Virus record (IMG/VR): IMGVR_UViG_3300028840_003551
Location: 1 to 29,171 of that record
Source of the DNA: a virus
DNA length: 29,171 nt
Strand: one strand, 5' to 3'
Positions 20,639 to 28,616 of the stretch are shown here, in pieces (positions within the stretch are counted from its first letter, which is position 1; the number at the start of each line of letters is the position of its first letter). The notes beneath the pieces were generated by a model. It did no database searches, was not told the DNA's origin, and saw nothing but the letters and a program-made list of their open reading frames with translations. A program made the translations under genes and the position numbers.

Positions 20639-21328
20639 TCATGTGCCGATCAAGGCCTCGTCTGTGCCTCGTCTCGGCGCTCCTCGCGTATCCACGCCAT
20701 AGGTGTAGTCGTCCACCTGATGGCCGGCCTGGTATAGAGCCGCGCCCAACATGATGTCGCCTCCACCGGCGTGCCTCAGTCTTGGATCCGGCCACTTCAG
20801 TAGTCGGATCATATCCGTTCGCAACCAGGTGTAGCCACCCAACACGAATCGAGCTCCCAGGCACTGCGGCATCGATCGATGGACTCGAACGTCCTCCAAC
20901 GGCCGGCCTCGATACCACTCAGCGGTCTCCAGGAACTGACGTTGACCGGAACTGAAGCAATGCATTGCCTTGGTTCCAAAACACACAGCTTCTGGATGCT
21001 GGTCGATGAACACTTGAGCCCAGTCCCACCAAGTCATGTTGGTCATTCGTATGTCGTCGTCTAGCCACAACGTCCACTCGCCCGTGGGTGTCGAGATTCC
21101 CTCGAACAGTTCCTTCATCACATGGTACTTTGGGACGTTCTCGTCACTGAACAACACGTAGTGGTGCTCCTTGTCCTGGAACGGCACCAGGAGCTGCCTG
21201 GTCTCCGGACAGACCACATTGGCCCAGACCCAGATCCGATGGCCCTTCGGTATGGACAGCAGCATCTGGATCGTCCGCCGAGCCAGGTCAGGGAACTCAC
21301 CATAGAACAGGGCGTAGATGTCATGCAT
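20639..21328 (-). CDS. GT-A fold glycosyltransferase
   Basis: 229 residues. TLWLDDDIRM at about 86-95 is a DXD-type metal and nucleotide-sugar site following PTGEWTLW as in family 2-like enzymes. HAGGGDIMLGAALYQAG at 186-202 and a short Arg-rich end (RGAPRRGTDE) resemble the acceptor and C-terminal motifs of phage glycosyltransferases. It would transfer a sugar from a nucleotide sugar; targets may be modified DNA bases, phage proteins or host envelope. ATG 21328 has AAGGAG six bases upstream. No signal or membrane segment, so cytosolic. Confidence 0.8.
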   Translation of the reverse strand: MHDIYALFYGEFPDLARRTIQMLLSIPKGHRIWVWANVVCPETRQLLVPFQDKEHHYVLFSDENVPKYHVMKELFEGISTPTGEWTLWLDDDIRMTNMTWWDWAQVFIDQHPEAVCFGTKAMHCFSSGQRQFLETAEWYRGRPLEDVRVHRSMPQCLGARFVLGGYTWLRTDMIRLLKWPDPRLRHAGGGDIMLGAALYQAGHQVDDYTYGVDTRGAPRRGTDEALIGT

Positions 21329-21776
21329 CGCTTACTCCTTGTTCGGGTCCAGTCGGCCTATCGTCGGCCGGGTCCGCCACCGATTCTGCTCCGCGGTCTT
21401 CTTGGTCTGCCTGATCCCACGTTCCTTTGGTCGGGGCATCCTGTAGTACTCGTACACAGTGGCGTGGTCCTGGTACTTCCGTATCCGCAGCTGGCCACCA
21501 GACGTCCGGCTGGCTCATATCGATGTGGAAGTCCCAGCCAGCGCTGTCGCACCACATCTGAATGTGGCCTTCCAACGTGAAGTACTCCGACGCGTCCCTC
21601 TCGCCGCCAGGCCTCAGGACGTTGATCGCCGTCATCAGTTCCTTCTCGATGCCGGTCATCGGCTTCCAGTACACCAGCAGGGCCTCATCCACCACCTTGA
21701 ACTCGTACGGCCACTTCAGCCGCAGGCGAGTCAGGAACTCGTGGAGCTGTCGTTGTTCCATCCCACCACTAGGCAT
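21321..21776 (-). CDS. Hypothetical protein, 151 aa
   Basis: Not recognised. The first part is a helix-strand domain (MEQRQLHEFLTRLRLKWPYE, LLVYWKPMTGIEKELMTAI). The middle, EYFTLEGHIQMWCDSAGWDF, is aromatic-rich, and the final third is Asp/Pro/Gln-rich. Start ATG 21776 with GGAGGC five bases upstream. It overlaps the glycosyltransferase start by 8 bases, so the two are probably translated together. Confidence 0.55.
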   Translation of the reverse strand: MPSGGMEQRQLHEFLTRLRLKWPYEFKVVDEALLVYWKPMTGIEKELMTAINVLRPGGERDASEYFTLEGHIQMWCDSAGWDFHIDMSQPDVWWPAADTEVPGPRHCVRVLQDAPTKGTWDQADQEDRGAESVADPADDRPTGPEQGVSDA

Positions 21777-21945
21777 CACGTGCCTCCATCTCCAGGAGCA
21801 GTCGAACGATCGTGTCACGCCCCAGAAGCAACGCATTCAAGGTCGGATGTTCTCTGGTGTTGTGCTGTACGTAGACCTCGATCTCTTCGTTCATCAACTG
21901 CACCACGTCTTCTGGTGGAATCAACTTCTTCTTCTCCATCGGCAT
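21769..21945 (-). CDS. Small hypothetical protein, 58 aa
   Basis: A helical protein (EDVVQLMNEEIEVYVQHNTR, NALLLGRDTIVRLLLEMEAR) with ATG 21945 and AGGAGG five bases upstream. It overlaps the next gene by 8 bases. The frame is open further upstream, but that part lacks a start with a good ribosome site. No function recognised. Confidence 0.55.
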   Translation of the reverse strand: MPMEKKKLIPPEDVVQLMNEEIEVYVQHNTREHPTLNALLLGRDTIVRLLLEMEARDA

Positions 21946-21958
21946 CGCCGCCTCCTGT

Positions 21959-22225
21959 TCACGGGTACTCGTCGCCCCGGTACCATACGTGTAGGCACTT
22001 CGGACAGATCCGAGTGAAGCAGTCCAGCTCCTCCATCGGCAACGGACAGCCACACCAGAAATGCCACCACTTGTGCCAGTAGACCACAGTCGTCTGCTTG
22101 AGCCAGCACCACAGCGCCACGCGGCGCGAGTCGAACACCGCCTTCCACGGATAGAAGCCGAAGTGACAACGAGGGCATCCCCGATCACCGAAGTACAGGA
22201 ACTGACATCGGCCACAGACGTTCAC
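21959..22225 (-). CDS. Trp-rich double zinc-ribbon protein, 88 aa
   Basis: Two zinc motifs, CGRC ... CPRC at the N-terminus (about 4-22) and CGC ... CPKC toward the end, on either side of an unusual aromatic stretch (WCWLKQTTVVYWHKWWHFWC). GTG 22225 overlaps the preceding stop as GTGA. The aromatic stretch is not a clean membrane segment. Function unknown; nucleic-acid or protein binding is possible. Confidence 0.55.
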   Translation of the reverse strand: MNVCGRCQFLYFGDRGCPRCHFGFYPWKAVFDSRRVALWCWLKQTTVVYWHKWWHFWCGCPLPMEELDCFTRICPKCLHVWYRGDEYP

Positions 22226-22461
22226 TGCATCACCGCCACACACTTGTTGGTGCAGGCTGCCCAGACGTGTCCGTTGTACGAGGAGATGCTGTAGCGCAGC
22301 TTTCCTTTCCCACACAATGGACAGGGCATCTCGCCCTGTATGTCCTGTTCCGGCTTCTCACTGCCGTGCTTCTCCTTCACTGCCAGGATCGCCACCAGGC
22401 CCCGAGGCATATCGCTGGGTCCCTTGATCGGTCGCTTCCTGCCTGTTCGTCGAGCTACCAT
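22222..22461 (-). CDS. Small zinc-ribbon protein, 79 aa
   Basis: N-terminus basic (MVARRTGRKRPIKG), C-terminus one zinc ribbon (CPLCGKGKLRYSISSYNGHV then CTNKC), a form often seen in small phage proteins. ATG 22461 with GAAGGA six bases upstream. It overlaps the 3' end of the gene upstream by 104 bases. Function unknown; nucleic-acid binding likely. Confidence 0.6.
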   Translation of the reverse strand: MVARRTGRKRPIKGPSDMPRGLVAILAVKEKHGSEKPEQDIQGEMPCPLCGKGKLRYSISSYNGHVWAACTNKCVAVMQ

Positions 22462-22720
22462 TGCCTGTCCTTCCGTGTACGATTCTCATCGCCTCTGTGA
22501 CATCGACACCGTCTGCGAATTCTCCAGCATCGATCAACATCTCCACCGCAGTCCTGAAGTCTGCTTCCAGGTCAGCGAGTCTCTCGTCCAGGATGGTCGC
22601 GAAGCTGCTGACCAGACGGCGACGGTACTCCTCTGCACGGTACTCTGGATTGCCGCCCAGTCCGTGATGCATGAACAGGTCTGCGACCAACGCCTTGGCG
22701 ACTGCGATCGTATCCATCAT
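22358..22720 (-). CDS. Hypothetical protein, 120 aa
   Basis: Residues 1-80 are helical and believable (AKALVADLFMHHGLGGNPEY, RLADLEADFRTAVEMLIDAG). The last 30, read over the next gene, are Gly/Gln/Ser-rich and likely only an overlap extension. ATG 22720, or 22717 one codon later with GGGAG five bases upstream. It overlaps the membrane-protein gene's stop as ATGA. No function recognised. Confidence 0.5.
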   Translation of the reverse strand: MMDTIAVAKALVADLFMHHGLGGNPEYRAEEYRRRLVSSFATILDERLADLEADFRTAVEMLIDAGEFADGVDVTEAMRIVHGRTGNGSSTNRQEATDQGTQRYASGPGGDPGSEGEARQ

Positions 22721-23076
22721 CTCTCCCATTTGACGTCTACTAGTGTGAACGGCTCTCCCTCGGCTAGTCTGGCGAACCACGCCTCGAAGTCCTCTCTGAC
22801 GATCCCACCGAAGCTGTTGGTTCCGTACACCCAGCCTTGTGCTCTCAGGAACTGCTCCTTCCGCTCCCACTCGATCGGCCCGATTCTGGCAGATTCCGGA
22901 TCCTTCATCGAGCTGTGGATCGCTTCACGTAGGATCCTCTCCTGTGTTGGGTACGGCCCTCGAGCTGCCCAGATCAGCCCAACACACCAGAAGATCACCA
23001 TCAGGGCTATCAACGTCAGCGGCCACCAGCGCTTCACTCTGCGGACGCGAATCGCCCACACTGTGTCCTTCCCCAT
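22717..23076 (-). CDS. Single-pass membrane protein, 119 aa
   Basis: Basic N-terminus (RVRRVKRW), one membrane segment (WPLTLIALMVIFWCVGLIW, about 19-37), then an outside or inside domain with DPESARIG and YGTNSFGGIVREDFEAWF. That pair resembles a small domain of envelope proteins (DPxSAR ... NxFGG). The inward positive charges suggest the C-terminal domain faces out. ATG 23076 has GAGGT about five bases upstream. Function unknown; host-envelope modification or exclusion is possible. Confidence 0.6.
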   Translation of the reverse strand: MGKDTVWAIRVRRVKRWWPLTLIALMVIFWCVGLIWAARGPYPTQERILREAIHSSMKDPESARIGPIEWERKEQFLRAQGWVYGTNSFGGIVREDFEAWFARLAEGEPFTLVDVKWER

Positions 23077-23078
23077 CG

Positions 23079-23330
23079 CTACCTCAGTCCTGTCTGCACC
23101 GCAATGTGAGTAGCAATCCCCGCGCCGGTGCTCTCCCGCAGGGGACATCCCATCTTCATCACGCAAACGATCTCGTCCGGCCGGAGCGCGAACGCTCGAC
23201 GGACCCGGGCCTTCACTTGGACTCGCCACAACGGCAGCTCTCGGATGATCAGCTCCTCTACCGTCAGGCCGTAGTGGACTGTCAGATCGTGTGCGACGTA
23301 GCTGGCCAGGTTGGTCTCTTGGAGGCTCAT
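23079..23330 (-). CDS. Hypothetical protein, 83 aa
   Basis: Not recognised. Helix TNLASYVAHDLTVHYGLTVE, then VQVKARVRRAFALRPDEIVC and VMKMGCPLRES. ATG 23330 has AGAGG seven bases upstream and overlaps the preceding gene's stop. The two cysteines are isolated. It ends two bases before the membrane protein gene. Confidence 0.5.
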   Translation of the reverse strand: MSLQETNLASYVAHDLTVHYGLTVEELIIRELPLWRVQVKARVRRAFALRPDEIVCVMKMGCPLRESTGAGIATHIAVQTGLR

Positions 23331-23668
23331 CGCTTTGCCTCTGCTTCCTGTCCCGCATACCAGGCCCTGCTGAACTGGCCGTGGCATTCCCGGCACCAGT
23401 ACAGACCGCCCATCTGGTCGATCGGCACCGTCTTCCCACACTTGCTGCACTCACACTTCAGGACCTGTATCCGGCCGTTCTCTACCGTCAACATCCCTCC
23501 CCGCGCCATCTCCTCGATGCAGTCCCTGCAGCGTGTCCGAGACAGCCGCACCGCGTGAGGTTCCGGCTGGAGACGGTAGTCGTAGAAGCCCTTCACCTTG
23601 TCCTGCCGGGTCCGACACTGTTTGCACAGCTTGGTTCCTTCCAGTCGTCCTCGGCCGTTGGTTCCCAC
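23327..23668 (-). CDS. Double zinc-ribbon protein, 113 aa
   Basis: Two zinc modules: CKQC ... CRDC at about 15-50, with spacing like endonuclease VII and HNH N-terminal ribbons, and CECSKCG ... CREC toward the end. GTG 23668 is preceded by AGGAGGTGA, a near-perfect match to the 3' end of 16S rRNA, so this first gene of the leftward block is probably well translated. Likely binds DNA or RNA; the catalytic residues of HNH enzymes are not seen. Confidence 0.6.
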   Translation of the reverse strand: MGTNGRGRLEGTKLCKQCRTRQDKVKGFYDYRLQPEPHAVRLSRTRCRDCIEEMARGGMLTVENGRIQVLKCECSKCGKTVPIDQMGGLYWCRECHGQFSRAWYAGQEAEAKR

Positions 23669-24130
23669 TGAATCACCTCCTGTCTGTACTACACAAATCG
23701 CAGTCAGTGGCCAGCCTGATCTTCGGAAGGTGTTTTGACCAGTGCTCATTTTCAGTTTTGTTTTGACTGTGTAGGACAGTGCTTCACCGGTGGTGTTTCC
23801 GGCAGGTGTCTAAACACAAATCGAAGAATCGAAGCTGAGATCGGAGTACACGCCTTCCTGAATTCCCTCTACGTGGCGGTATAGTAGTAGAAAGAAAAGT
23901 AGTGAAGGTTATGTAAGTGGTTAAGAGTGTCGGAATTTAAAATCGATAGGTGGTGGCACAACGCGCGTGTATTCCGACCATCGAGTTTTCAAATCCGGGA
24001 GTGGCTTGGGTTGGCGAAACCTTCTCCTGTTCTCTTTACAAACTGCTCAGTAGCCGGGATCGCCCTCTACCGCATAGAGACCCGTAGTTCCGATCGATTC
24101 TCCGAGCAGACACAACGAGGGTTTGTGGAC
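23669..24130. promoter_or_regulatory. Divergent intergenic region (462 bp)
   Basis: It lies between the first leftward gene and terminase small subunit, so promoters for both directions should be here. Seen: direct repeat tgttttgac at 23731-23739 and 23759-23767, each followed by cagtgct (23740-23746, 23777-23783). Also the inverted repeat gtcggaat (23929-23936) with attccgac (23971-23978), the palindrome caccggtg (about 23785), and the -10-like tatagt at 23880. No clear -35/-10 pair is seen. The reading frame open from 23927 looks non-coding. Confidence 0.5.
23731..23783 (+). repeat. Direct repeat in divergent region
   Basis: tgttttgac occurs at 23731-23739 and 23759-23767 (28 bases apart), each followed by cagtgct at slightly different distance. 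Paired direct repeats next to two divergent promoters are typical of operator or activator sites. Confidence 0.45.
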
Positions 24131-24814
24131 ATGGCGAAAGCACATTTAAGCGGCAATGGCGCACCTGGTGGTACAGGCCAGCTGCAGAAGAACAACAAGC
24201 CGGCCAAACGTGCCACCAAGAGAGTGCTCACAGTCGAGGCCGGCCCTGTCGTCGCCGATGCCGAGGAGAAGAAGGAGTACGGTCAGAGCGACTCGGCGAA
24301 GAGACAGCGGAAGCACCGCAGCCGTGAGGTCCCGAAGCACCTCAGGAAGTACTCCTTCAAGCCTGGCCGCAGCGGCAATCCCAAGGGCCGGCCAAAGGGA
24401 TCGATCAGCCTCACAGCCAAGCTTCGCAAGCTGTTGGCACAACCTGCGTACAACGGCACCTCGGAGAAGACCAAGGGCGACGTAGTGGTGGAGATGGCGA
24501 TCGCCGCAGCGGCTCAGGGGGACTCCAACTTCTTCAAGGAGATTATGAACCGCATCGACGGCAAGGTCTCGGACCACGTCGTTGTGGAGACCGCCCAGAA
24601 GATGGTCAACCAAGAGATCCAGCGTGTATCCGCTGCAGTGGTCGAGATCGCGATCGAGCTGTGCGATCAGTTCATCCCGGATCCGGACAAGGCGACCGAG
24701 TTCGTAGGGGAGCTGGGAGAACGCCTGGTGGAGGTACTCGCAACACCCGTGAACACGCAGGAACAGCAGCTACTCGTCGATCTCGAGGATGGAGAAGACG
24801 ACGATGCTGAGTAG
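24131..24814 (+). CDS. Terminase small subunit-like protein (DUF5681 motif)
   Basis: A 227-residue protein in the small-subunit position. The N-terminus is basic and Gln/Lys-rich; YSFKPGRSGNPKGRPKGS at about 76-93 is the DUF5681 motif found in phage small terminase-type proteins. The C-terminus has an acidic end (VDLEDGEDDDAE). Small subunits recognise phage DNA and load the large subunit. ATG 24131 has GAGGG nine bases upstream; a frame open to 23927 lacks a ribosome binding site. The stop overlaps the large subunit start by 11 bases. Confidence 0.8.
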   Translation: MAKAHLSGNGAPGGTGQLQKNNKPAKRATKRVLTVEAGPVVADAEEKKEYGQSDSAKRQRKHRSREVPKHLRKYSFKPGRSGNPKGRPKGSISLTAKLRKLLAQPAYNGTSEKTKGDVVVEMAIAAAAQGDSNFFKEIMNRIDGKVSDHVVVETAQKMVNQEIQRVSAAVVEIAIELCDQFIPDPDKATEFVGELGERLVEVLATPVNTQEQQLLVDLEDGEDDDAE

Positions 24815-26369
24815 GAGCGCAATTCGCTCGCAGATTGCTACGTCCGTAGCAACGGCGCTGCGGACTCGCTCCACCAATCGTGGGTCCCTGCTCACCTGGG
24901 GCACTCACTTCTTCCCCGACTACTTCGTTCTGCCGTTCGGCCAGCACCATCGAGTGATGGACAGGGAAGTCAGGAAGTGGGCCAAGCAGCGGGGCATTCG
25001 AGCTGCAATCGAGGGCCCGCGCGGCAATGCCAAGTCCACGGTGTTCACGTTCCTGCTGCCCCTCTACTGTGCGTGCGAGGGCCTCGAGGACTACATCATC
25101 ATCCTGGGCGACACCTACTCCCAGGCTGAGAAGCACGTCAAGGCGATCCAGTTCGAGTTGGAGAACAACGTCGAGTTGGCCGAGGCCTACCCTCACGCAT
25201 GCGGGAAGGGCCCTACGTGGAACAGCTCGGGCATAGTCACTCGCAATGGCATACGTCTCGAGCCGTTGGGCGCTGGCCAGAAGATCCGTGGTCGTCGTGA
25301 ACGTTCCGCCAGGCCGTCGTTGATCATCATCGACGATCCTGAAGGTGACGATGCAGCGTACAGCGCTACCTCGCGGAACACCATCCGTGAGTGGGCCACT
25401 AAGGCCGTGATGAAGGCGGGCAACAAGTGGACCAACATCATCATCGTCGGCACTGTGATCCATCGTGAGTGCTTGGTGGCCCACTGTGGACGCCTTCCTG
25501 GTTGGAAGAGGATCCCGTTCAAGTCTGTAATCAAGTGGCCCAATCGCATGGACCTGTGGGACAAGTGGGAGTCCATCCTCAACGACAACAGCGTGTCCGA
25601 GTCCCTTGCCGAGTCGGCTGCGAAGGTGTTCTACGAGCTTCATGAGGTGGACATGAATGCTGGCGCAGAGGTCCTTTGGCCCGAGCTGGAGTCGCTGTAC
25701 GATCTGATGTTCCAACGAGCCTCTGAAGGGCATCAGTCGTTCGAGTCGGAGAAGCAGAACAACCCGATCGACCCGTCCAAGTGTGAGTGGGCCCCCAACA
25801 ACTTCGAAGGGGACGACATCTACTTCGACGAGTGGCCTGAGGACACCATCGTCAAGGTGATGGCTCTGGACCCGTCCAAGGGCAAGAAGGACAAGAGCGG
25901 CGACTACCAAGCCCACATTCAGCTGGCAGTGGACAGCAAGGGTATTCTGTACGTCGATGCCGACCTGAAGCATCAGCCGATCAAGGAGATGGTGGCCGCA
26001 TACGTTGAGACGGGCCGGCTGTTCCGGCCGGACGTGGCGGTCTGCGAGATGGAGCAGTTCCAAGAGCTGCTGCTGCCCGAGATCGAAGAGGCAGCCGCGT
26101 CCAACAAGCTCCTGATGCCGATTGAGGGGATCGACACCGGCAAGGTCCCCAAGGACATGCGGATCAGGCGGCTCTCGCCCTACATCACCAGACGACGGAT
26201 CAAGTACCGACGTCGGTCTACTGGGGTCCAGACCCTGCTGCGGCATATGCAGGACTTCCCCAACGGAGATCACGACGATGGTCCGGACGCGTTGGAGATG
26301 GCGGTGCGGCGAGCCACAGAGCTGCTGGCGGACAGCGATGCCGGGGGAAACACGGAGAATCCCTACTAA
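24804..26369 (+). CDS. Terminase large subunit
   Basis: A 521-residue packaging motor. ATPase part: GPRGNAKST near residue 71 as Walker A, LIIIDDPEGD near 168 as Walker B, and NIIIVGTVIH as the coupling segment. Nuclease part: ALDPSKGKKDKSGDYQ (about 352) starts the RNase H-like domain, CEMEQF and DHDDGPDALEMA hold the other acidic residues. This domain cuts genome ends. ATG 24804 is chosen over 24789 because GGAG lies nine bases upstream. Confidence 0.93.
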   Translation: MLSRSAIRSQIATSVATALRTRSTNRGSLLTWGTHFFPDYFVLPFGQHHRVMDREVRKWAKQRGIRAAIEGPRGNAKSTVFTFLLPLYCACEGLEDYIIILGDTYSQAEKHVKAIQFELENNVELAEAYPHACGKGPTWNSSGIVTRNGIRLEPLGAGQKIRGRRERSARPSLIIIDDPEGDDAAYSATSRNTIREWATKAVMKAGNKWTNIIIVGTVIHRECLVAHCGRLPGWKRIPFKSVIKWPNRMDLWDKWESILNDNSVSESLAESAAKVFYELHEVDMNAGAEVLWPELESLYDLMFQRASEGHQSFESEKQNNPIDPSKCEWAPNNFEGDDIYFDEWPEDTIVKVMALDPSKGKKDKSGDYQAHIQLAVDSKGILYVDADLKHQPIKEMVAAYVETGRLFRPDVAVCEMEQFQELLLPEIEEAAASNKLLMPIEGIDTGKVPKDMRIRRLSPYITRRRIKYRRRSTGVQTLLRHMQDFPNGDHDDGPDALEMAVRRATELLADSDAGGNTENPY

Positions 26370-26878
26370 TGAGCAAGCGAAGCGAGCGGAAGGCCAGGCA
26401 GGCGGCCGTGGAACGACAGAAGGACGTACAGCTCAGCCAGGAGCAGCTGGAAGCGGCCTCGAGGCATCTGATCCAGTGGCTCAGCGCGTGGAGCACCAAG
26501 AACTGGGGCCTGATGGCCTCGCTGACCCAGTGCCCGTTGGTCGGCAAAGCGAAGGCCCAGTACATCGCCAACCAGTTCGCCACCAACATCCTGGTGGACT
26601 GGGAGCCGGACATCATGGCTACCAAGGCGATGGGGGACGAGGTGGACGGGAAGGCGATCGGCTACATCGACTTCGCGGTCATCGTGTTGATCAGCAACGG
26701 CAAGGACATGGGGCGCTTCGGGATCTTTGTGCGGTGCATCCTGGACGGCTCCCAATGGATGGTCAACCCGCACAGCATCAACCGTCGCTTTGACCCGAAG
26801 CTGGCGGACCAGGCACTCAAGGAGATGGAGGACGACCGCGATGGCGATCGAGACGAAGACGAAGACAACGCTGGTTAA
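26369..26878 (+). CDS. Hypothetical protein between terminase and portal, 169 aa
   Basis: Not recognised. N-terminus helical and charged (MSKRSERKARQAAVERQKDV), centre QLEAASRHLIQWLSAWSTKN, ATNILVDWEPDIMATKAMGD and IGYIDFAVIVLISNGKDMGR looks like a helix plus strands, and the C-terminus is acidic (EDDRDGDRDEDEDNAG). It shares TAATG with the terminase stop and overlaps the portal start by 38 bases. Probably a packaging or head accessory protein by position. Confidence 0.65.
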   Translation: MSKRSERKARQAAVERQKDVQLSQEQLEAASRHLIQWLSAWSTKNWGLMASLTQCPLVGKAKAQYIANQFATNILVDWEPDIMATKAMGDEVDGKAIGYIDFAVIVLISNGKDMGRFGIFVRCILDGSQWMVNPHSINRRFDPKLADQALKEMEDDRDGDRDEDEDNAG

Positions 26879-28601
26879 GCAGCGGCACCCGCTCTGGGTC
26901 CAGTTCAACCAGGACTGGCTGAAGTGGCGGCTCTGTTACACCGGCGGGATGAAGTTCAAGGAGTCGTACCTCTGTCGCTACTCCAAGCGGGAGCACGACG
27001 ACGACTATCAGCTCCGCAAGAAGTTGACCTACATACCGGGCCATGCGCGGTCGGTGATCAACATCATCAGGAACGCGATGGCAGTTCGTCTTCCCGAGGT
27101 GATCCGCAAGGGCTCCGATGCGTATATGGAGACAATGGAAACCGATGTCGACACCTTCCGGAACAACATGAACTCCTACGTCGCCTTGGAGATCACGCCA
27201 ATGCTGCTCACTCAGGGCAAGCGGATTGTGGTCGTGGATGCCCCGCCGGCCAGAGAGGGCGCCACCAGGGCAGAGGACGAGGGCCGGCCGTTCTTCTTCT
27301 CGGTCAACGCGGAGGACGTGCTGTCCTGGTCCTACGACCAAGAGGGCCGCATCGATGCGATCCTGATGCAGCTGGTCGAGGACCAGGTGGACGACGAGAC
27401 CAAGCTGGTGGTCGGGTCCAACGTGGTCTACCGCTACATGCGGCTTCTGGCAGAGGGGGAGCAGAAGGACACTGGGGTGGGTCCACTCAATGGGCCCGGC
27501 GTCCTGGTCCAGACGTTCAACAAGGACGGCAAGGAGACCACCGAGGCTCGGGTCCTGCCCCTCAGTCGTGTGCCTGTGGTCGAGTTCTCCTTGGTGGACT
27601 CCATCATGGCGGAAGTCGCGGACCATCAGATCGCGATGCTGAACCTGGCCAGCACCGACATGGACTTCCTGTGGCGCGGCAACTTCCCGATCTACACAGA
27701 GCAGCAGCCCAAGTCCACCCAGATGATTCGTCCTCGAGGCACCAAGGGCAGGGCAGGCGAAGAGGTGGCAGAGGACACTGACTCGATGGGCTACGGACGG
27801 GATGCCGGCACGGGGGAGAACAAGCGCCAACGCAGGGCCGGCAACGCCAAGGGCATCGCTTATAAGGAAGGCATGGAACGGCCGGCCTTCATCAACCCGG
27901 CTACGGACAACCTGAACGCCTCGATGACCAAGCAGGAGGCGATCGCCAAGGAGATCCGTATCCTGGTAGACCTGGCTCTGGTGTCGTTGTCCGTCAAAGC
28001 GATCGAGCAGAGCGGTGCTTCCAAGATGGCGGACCGTGTCGGGGAAGAGGCCGGCTTGGCGTACATCGGTCGATCCCTGGAGACCGGCGAGCGTGAGCTT
28101 GCGGAGATCTGGCACGAGATGAACGGCGATCAGACCGAGGTGGAGATCAAGTACCCCACGGACTACTCGGTCAAGACGTTGGACGAGCGGCGTGAGGAAG
28201 CCAAGTCCTTGCGGGAGCTCCGCAGCGCTGTTCGTTCGGTCACCTTCCAGCGGGAGATCGACAAGCGAACCGCCGATGTCCTCCTGAAGACGATGGTGGA
28301 CACCGAGACGATGGACACCATCAACGGTGAAGTGGATGCCGCGGACTACTACGACGACGACACTGAACGGGCCAAGGTGGTTCAGCAGGACGTTCTCCAG
28401 GGCATCGTGTCCAAGGAGACCGCTGCCAGGCTCCGAGGCTACGACGAAGAGGAGCCCGCCAAGGCGCGTGCGGAGAAGACCCGGGACGTGGATTCAATGC
28501 TGGGCGAGGGACGTGGGGCGACCGAAGAGGATCGTGTTCCGGCGCCCGGTCAGGACACCGAAGACGTGACCGACGACACGTCCTTCGCCGAAGAGGAGTA
28601 G
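26841..28601 (+). CDS. Portal protein (DUF4055-like)
   Basis: 586 residues. The pattern SVNAEDVLSWSYDQEGRIDA, LVVGSNVVYRYMRL, VEFSLVDSIMAEVADHQIAM and LASTDMDFLWRGNFPIYTEQ matches DUF4055-type portal proteins, which form the ring at the head vertex through which DNA passes. The C-terminal 60 residues are acidic and likely flexible. ATG 26841 has GGAGG nine bases upstream; a longer frame to 26727 runs over the preceding gene and is not supported. Directly follows terminase, the usual order. Confidence 0.85.
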   Translation: MAIETKTKTTLVKQRHPLWVQFNQDWLKWRLCYTGGMKFKESYLCRYSKREHDDDYQLRKKLTYIPGHARSVINIIRNAMAVRLPEVIRKGSDAYMETMETDVDTFRNNMNSYVALEITPMLLTQGKRIVVVDAPPAREGATRAEDEGRPFFFSVNAEDVLSWSYDQEGRIDAILMQLVEDQVDDETKLVVGSNVVYRYMRLLAEGEQKDTGVGPLNGPGVLVQTFNKDGKETTEARVLPLSRVPVVEFSLVDSIMAEVADHQIAMLNLASTDMDFLWRGNFPIYTEQQPKSTQMIRPRGTKGRAGEEVAEDTDSMGYGRDAGTGENKRQRRAGNAKGIAYKEGMERPAFINPATDNLNASMTKQEAIAKEIRILVDLALVSLSVKAIEQSGASKMADRVGEEAGLAYIGRSLETGERELAEIWHEMNGDQTEVEIKYPTDYSVKTLDERREEAKSLRELRSAVRSVTFQREIDKRTADVLLKTMVDTETMDTINGEVDAADYYDDDTERAKVVQQDVLQGIVSKETAARLRGYDEEEPAKARAEKTRDVDSMLGEGRGATEEDRVPAPGQDTEDVTDDTSFAEEE

Positions 28602-28616
28602 GAAGGGAGGTGCTTC

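Noticed and set aside
23927-24130. N-terminal extension of the terminase small subunit from GTG 23927
   Set aside because: No ribosome site before it, and the region holds an inverted repeat and looks regulatory.
24672-26273. Long - strand reading frame (533 codons) opposite terminase
   Set aside because: Opposite to a clear terminase large subunit; composition is unlike a real protein.
26817-28115. Long - strand reading frame opposite the portal gene
   Set aside because: Shadow of the portal gene; no ribosome site or motif.
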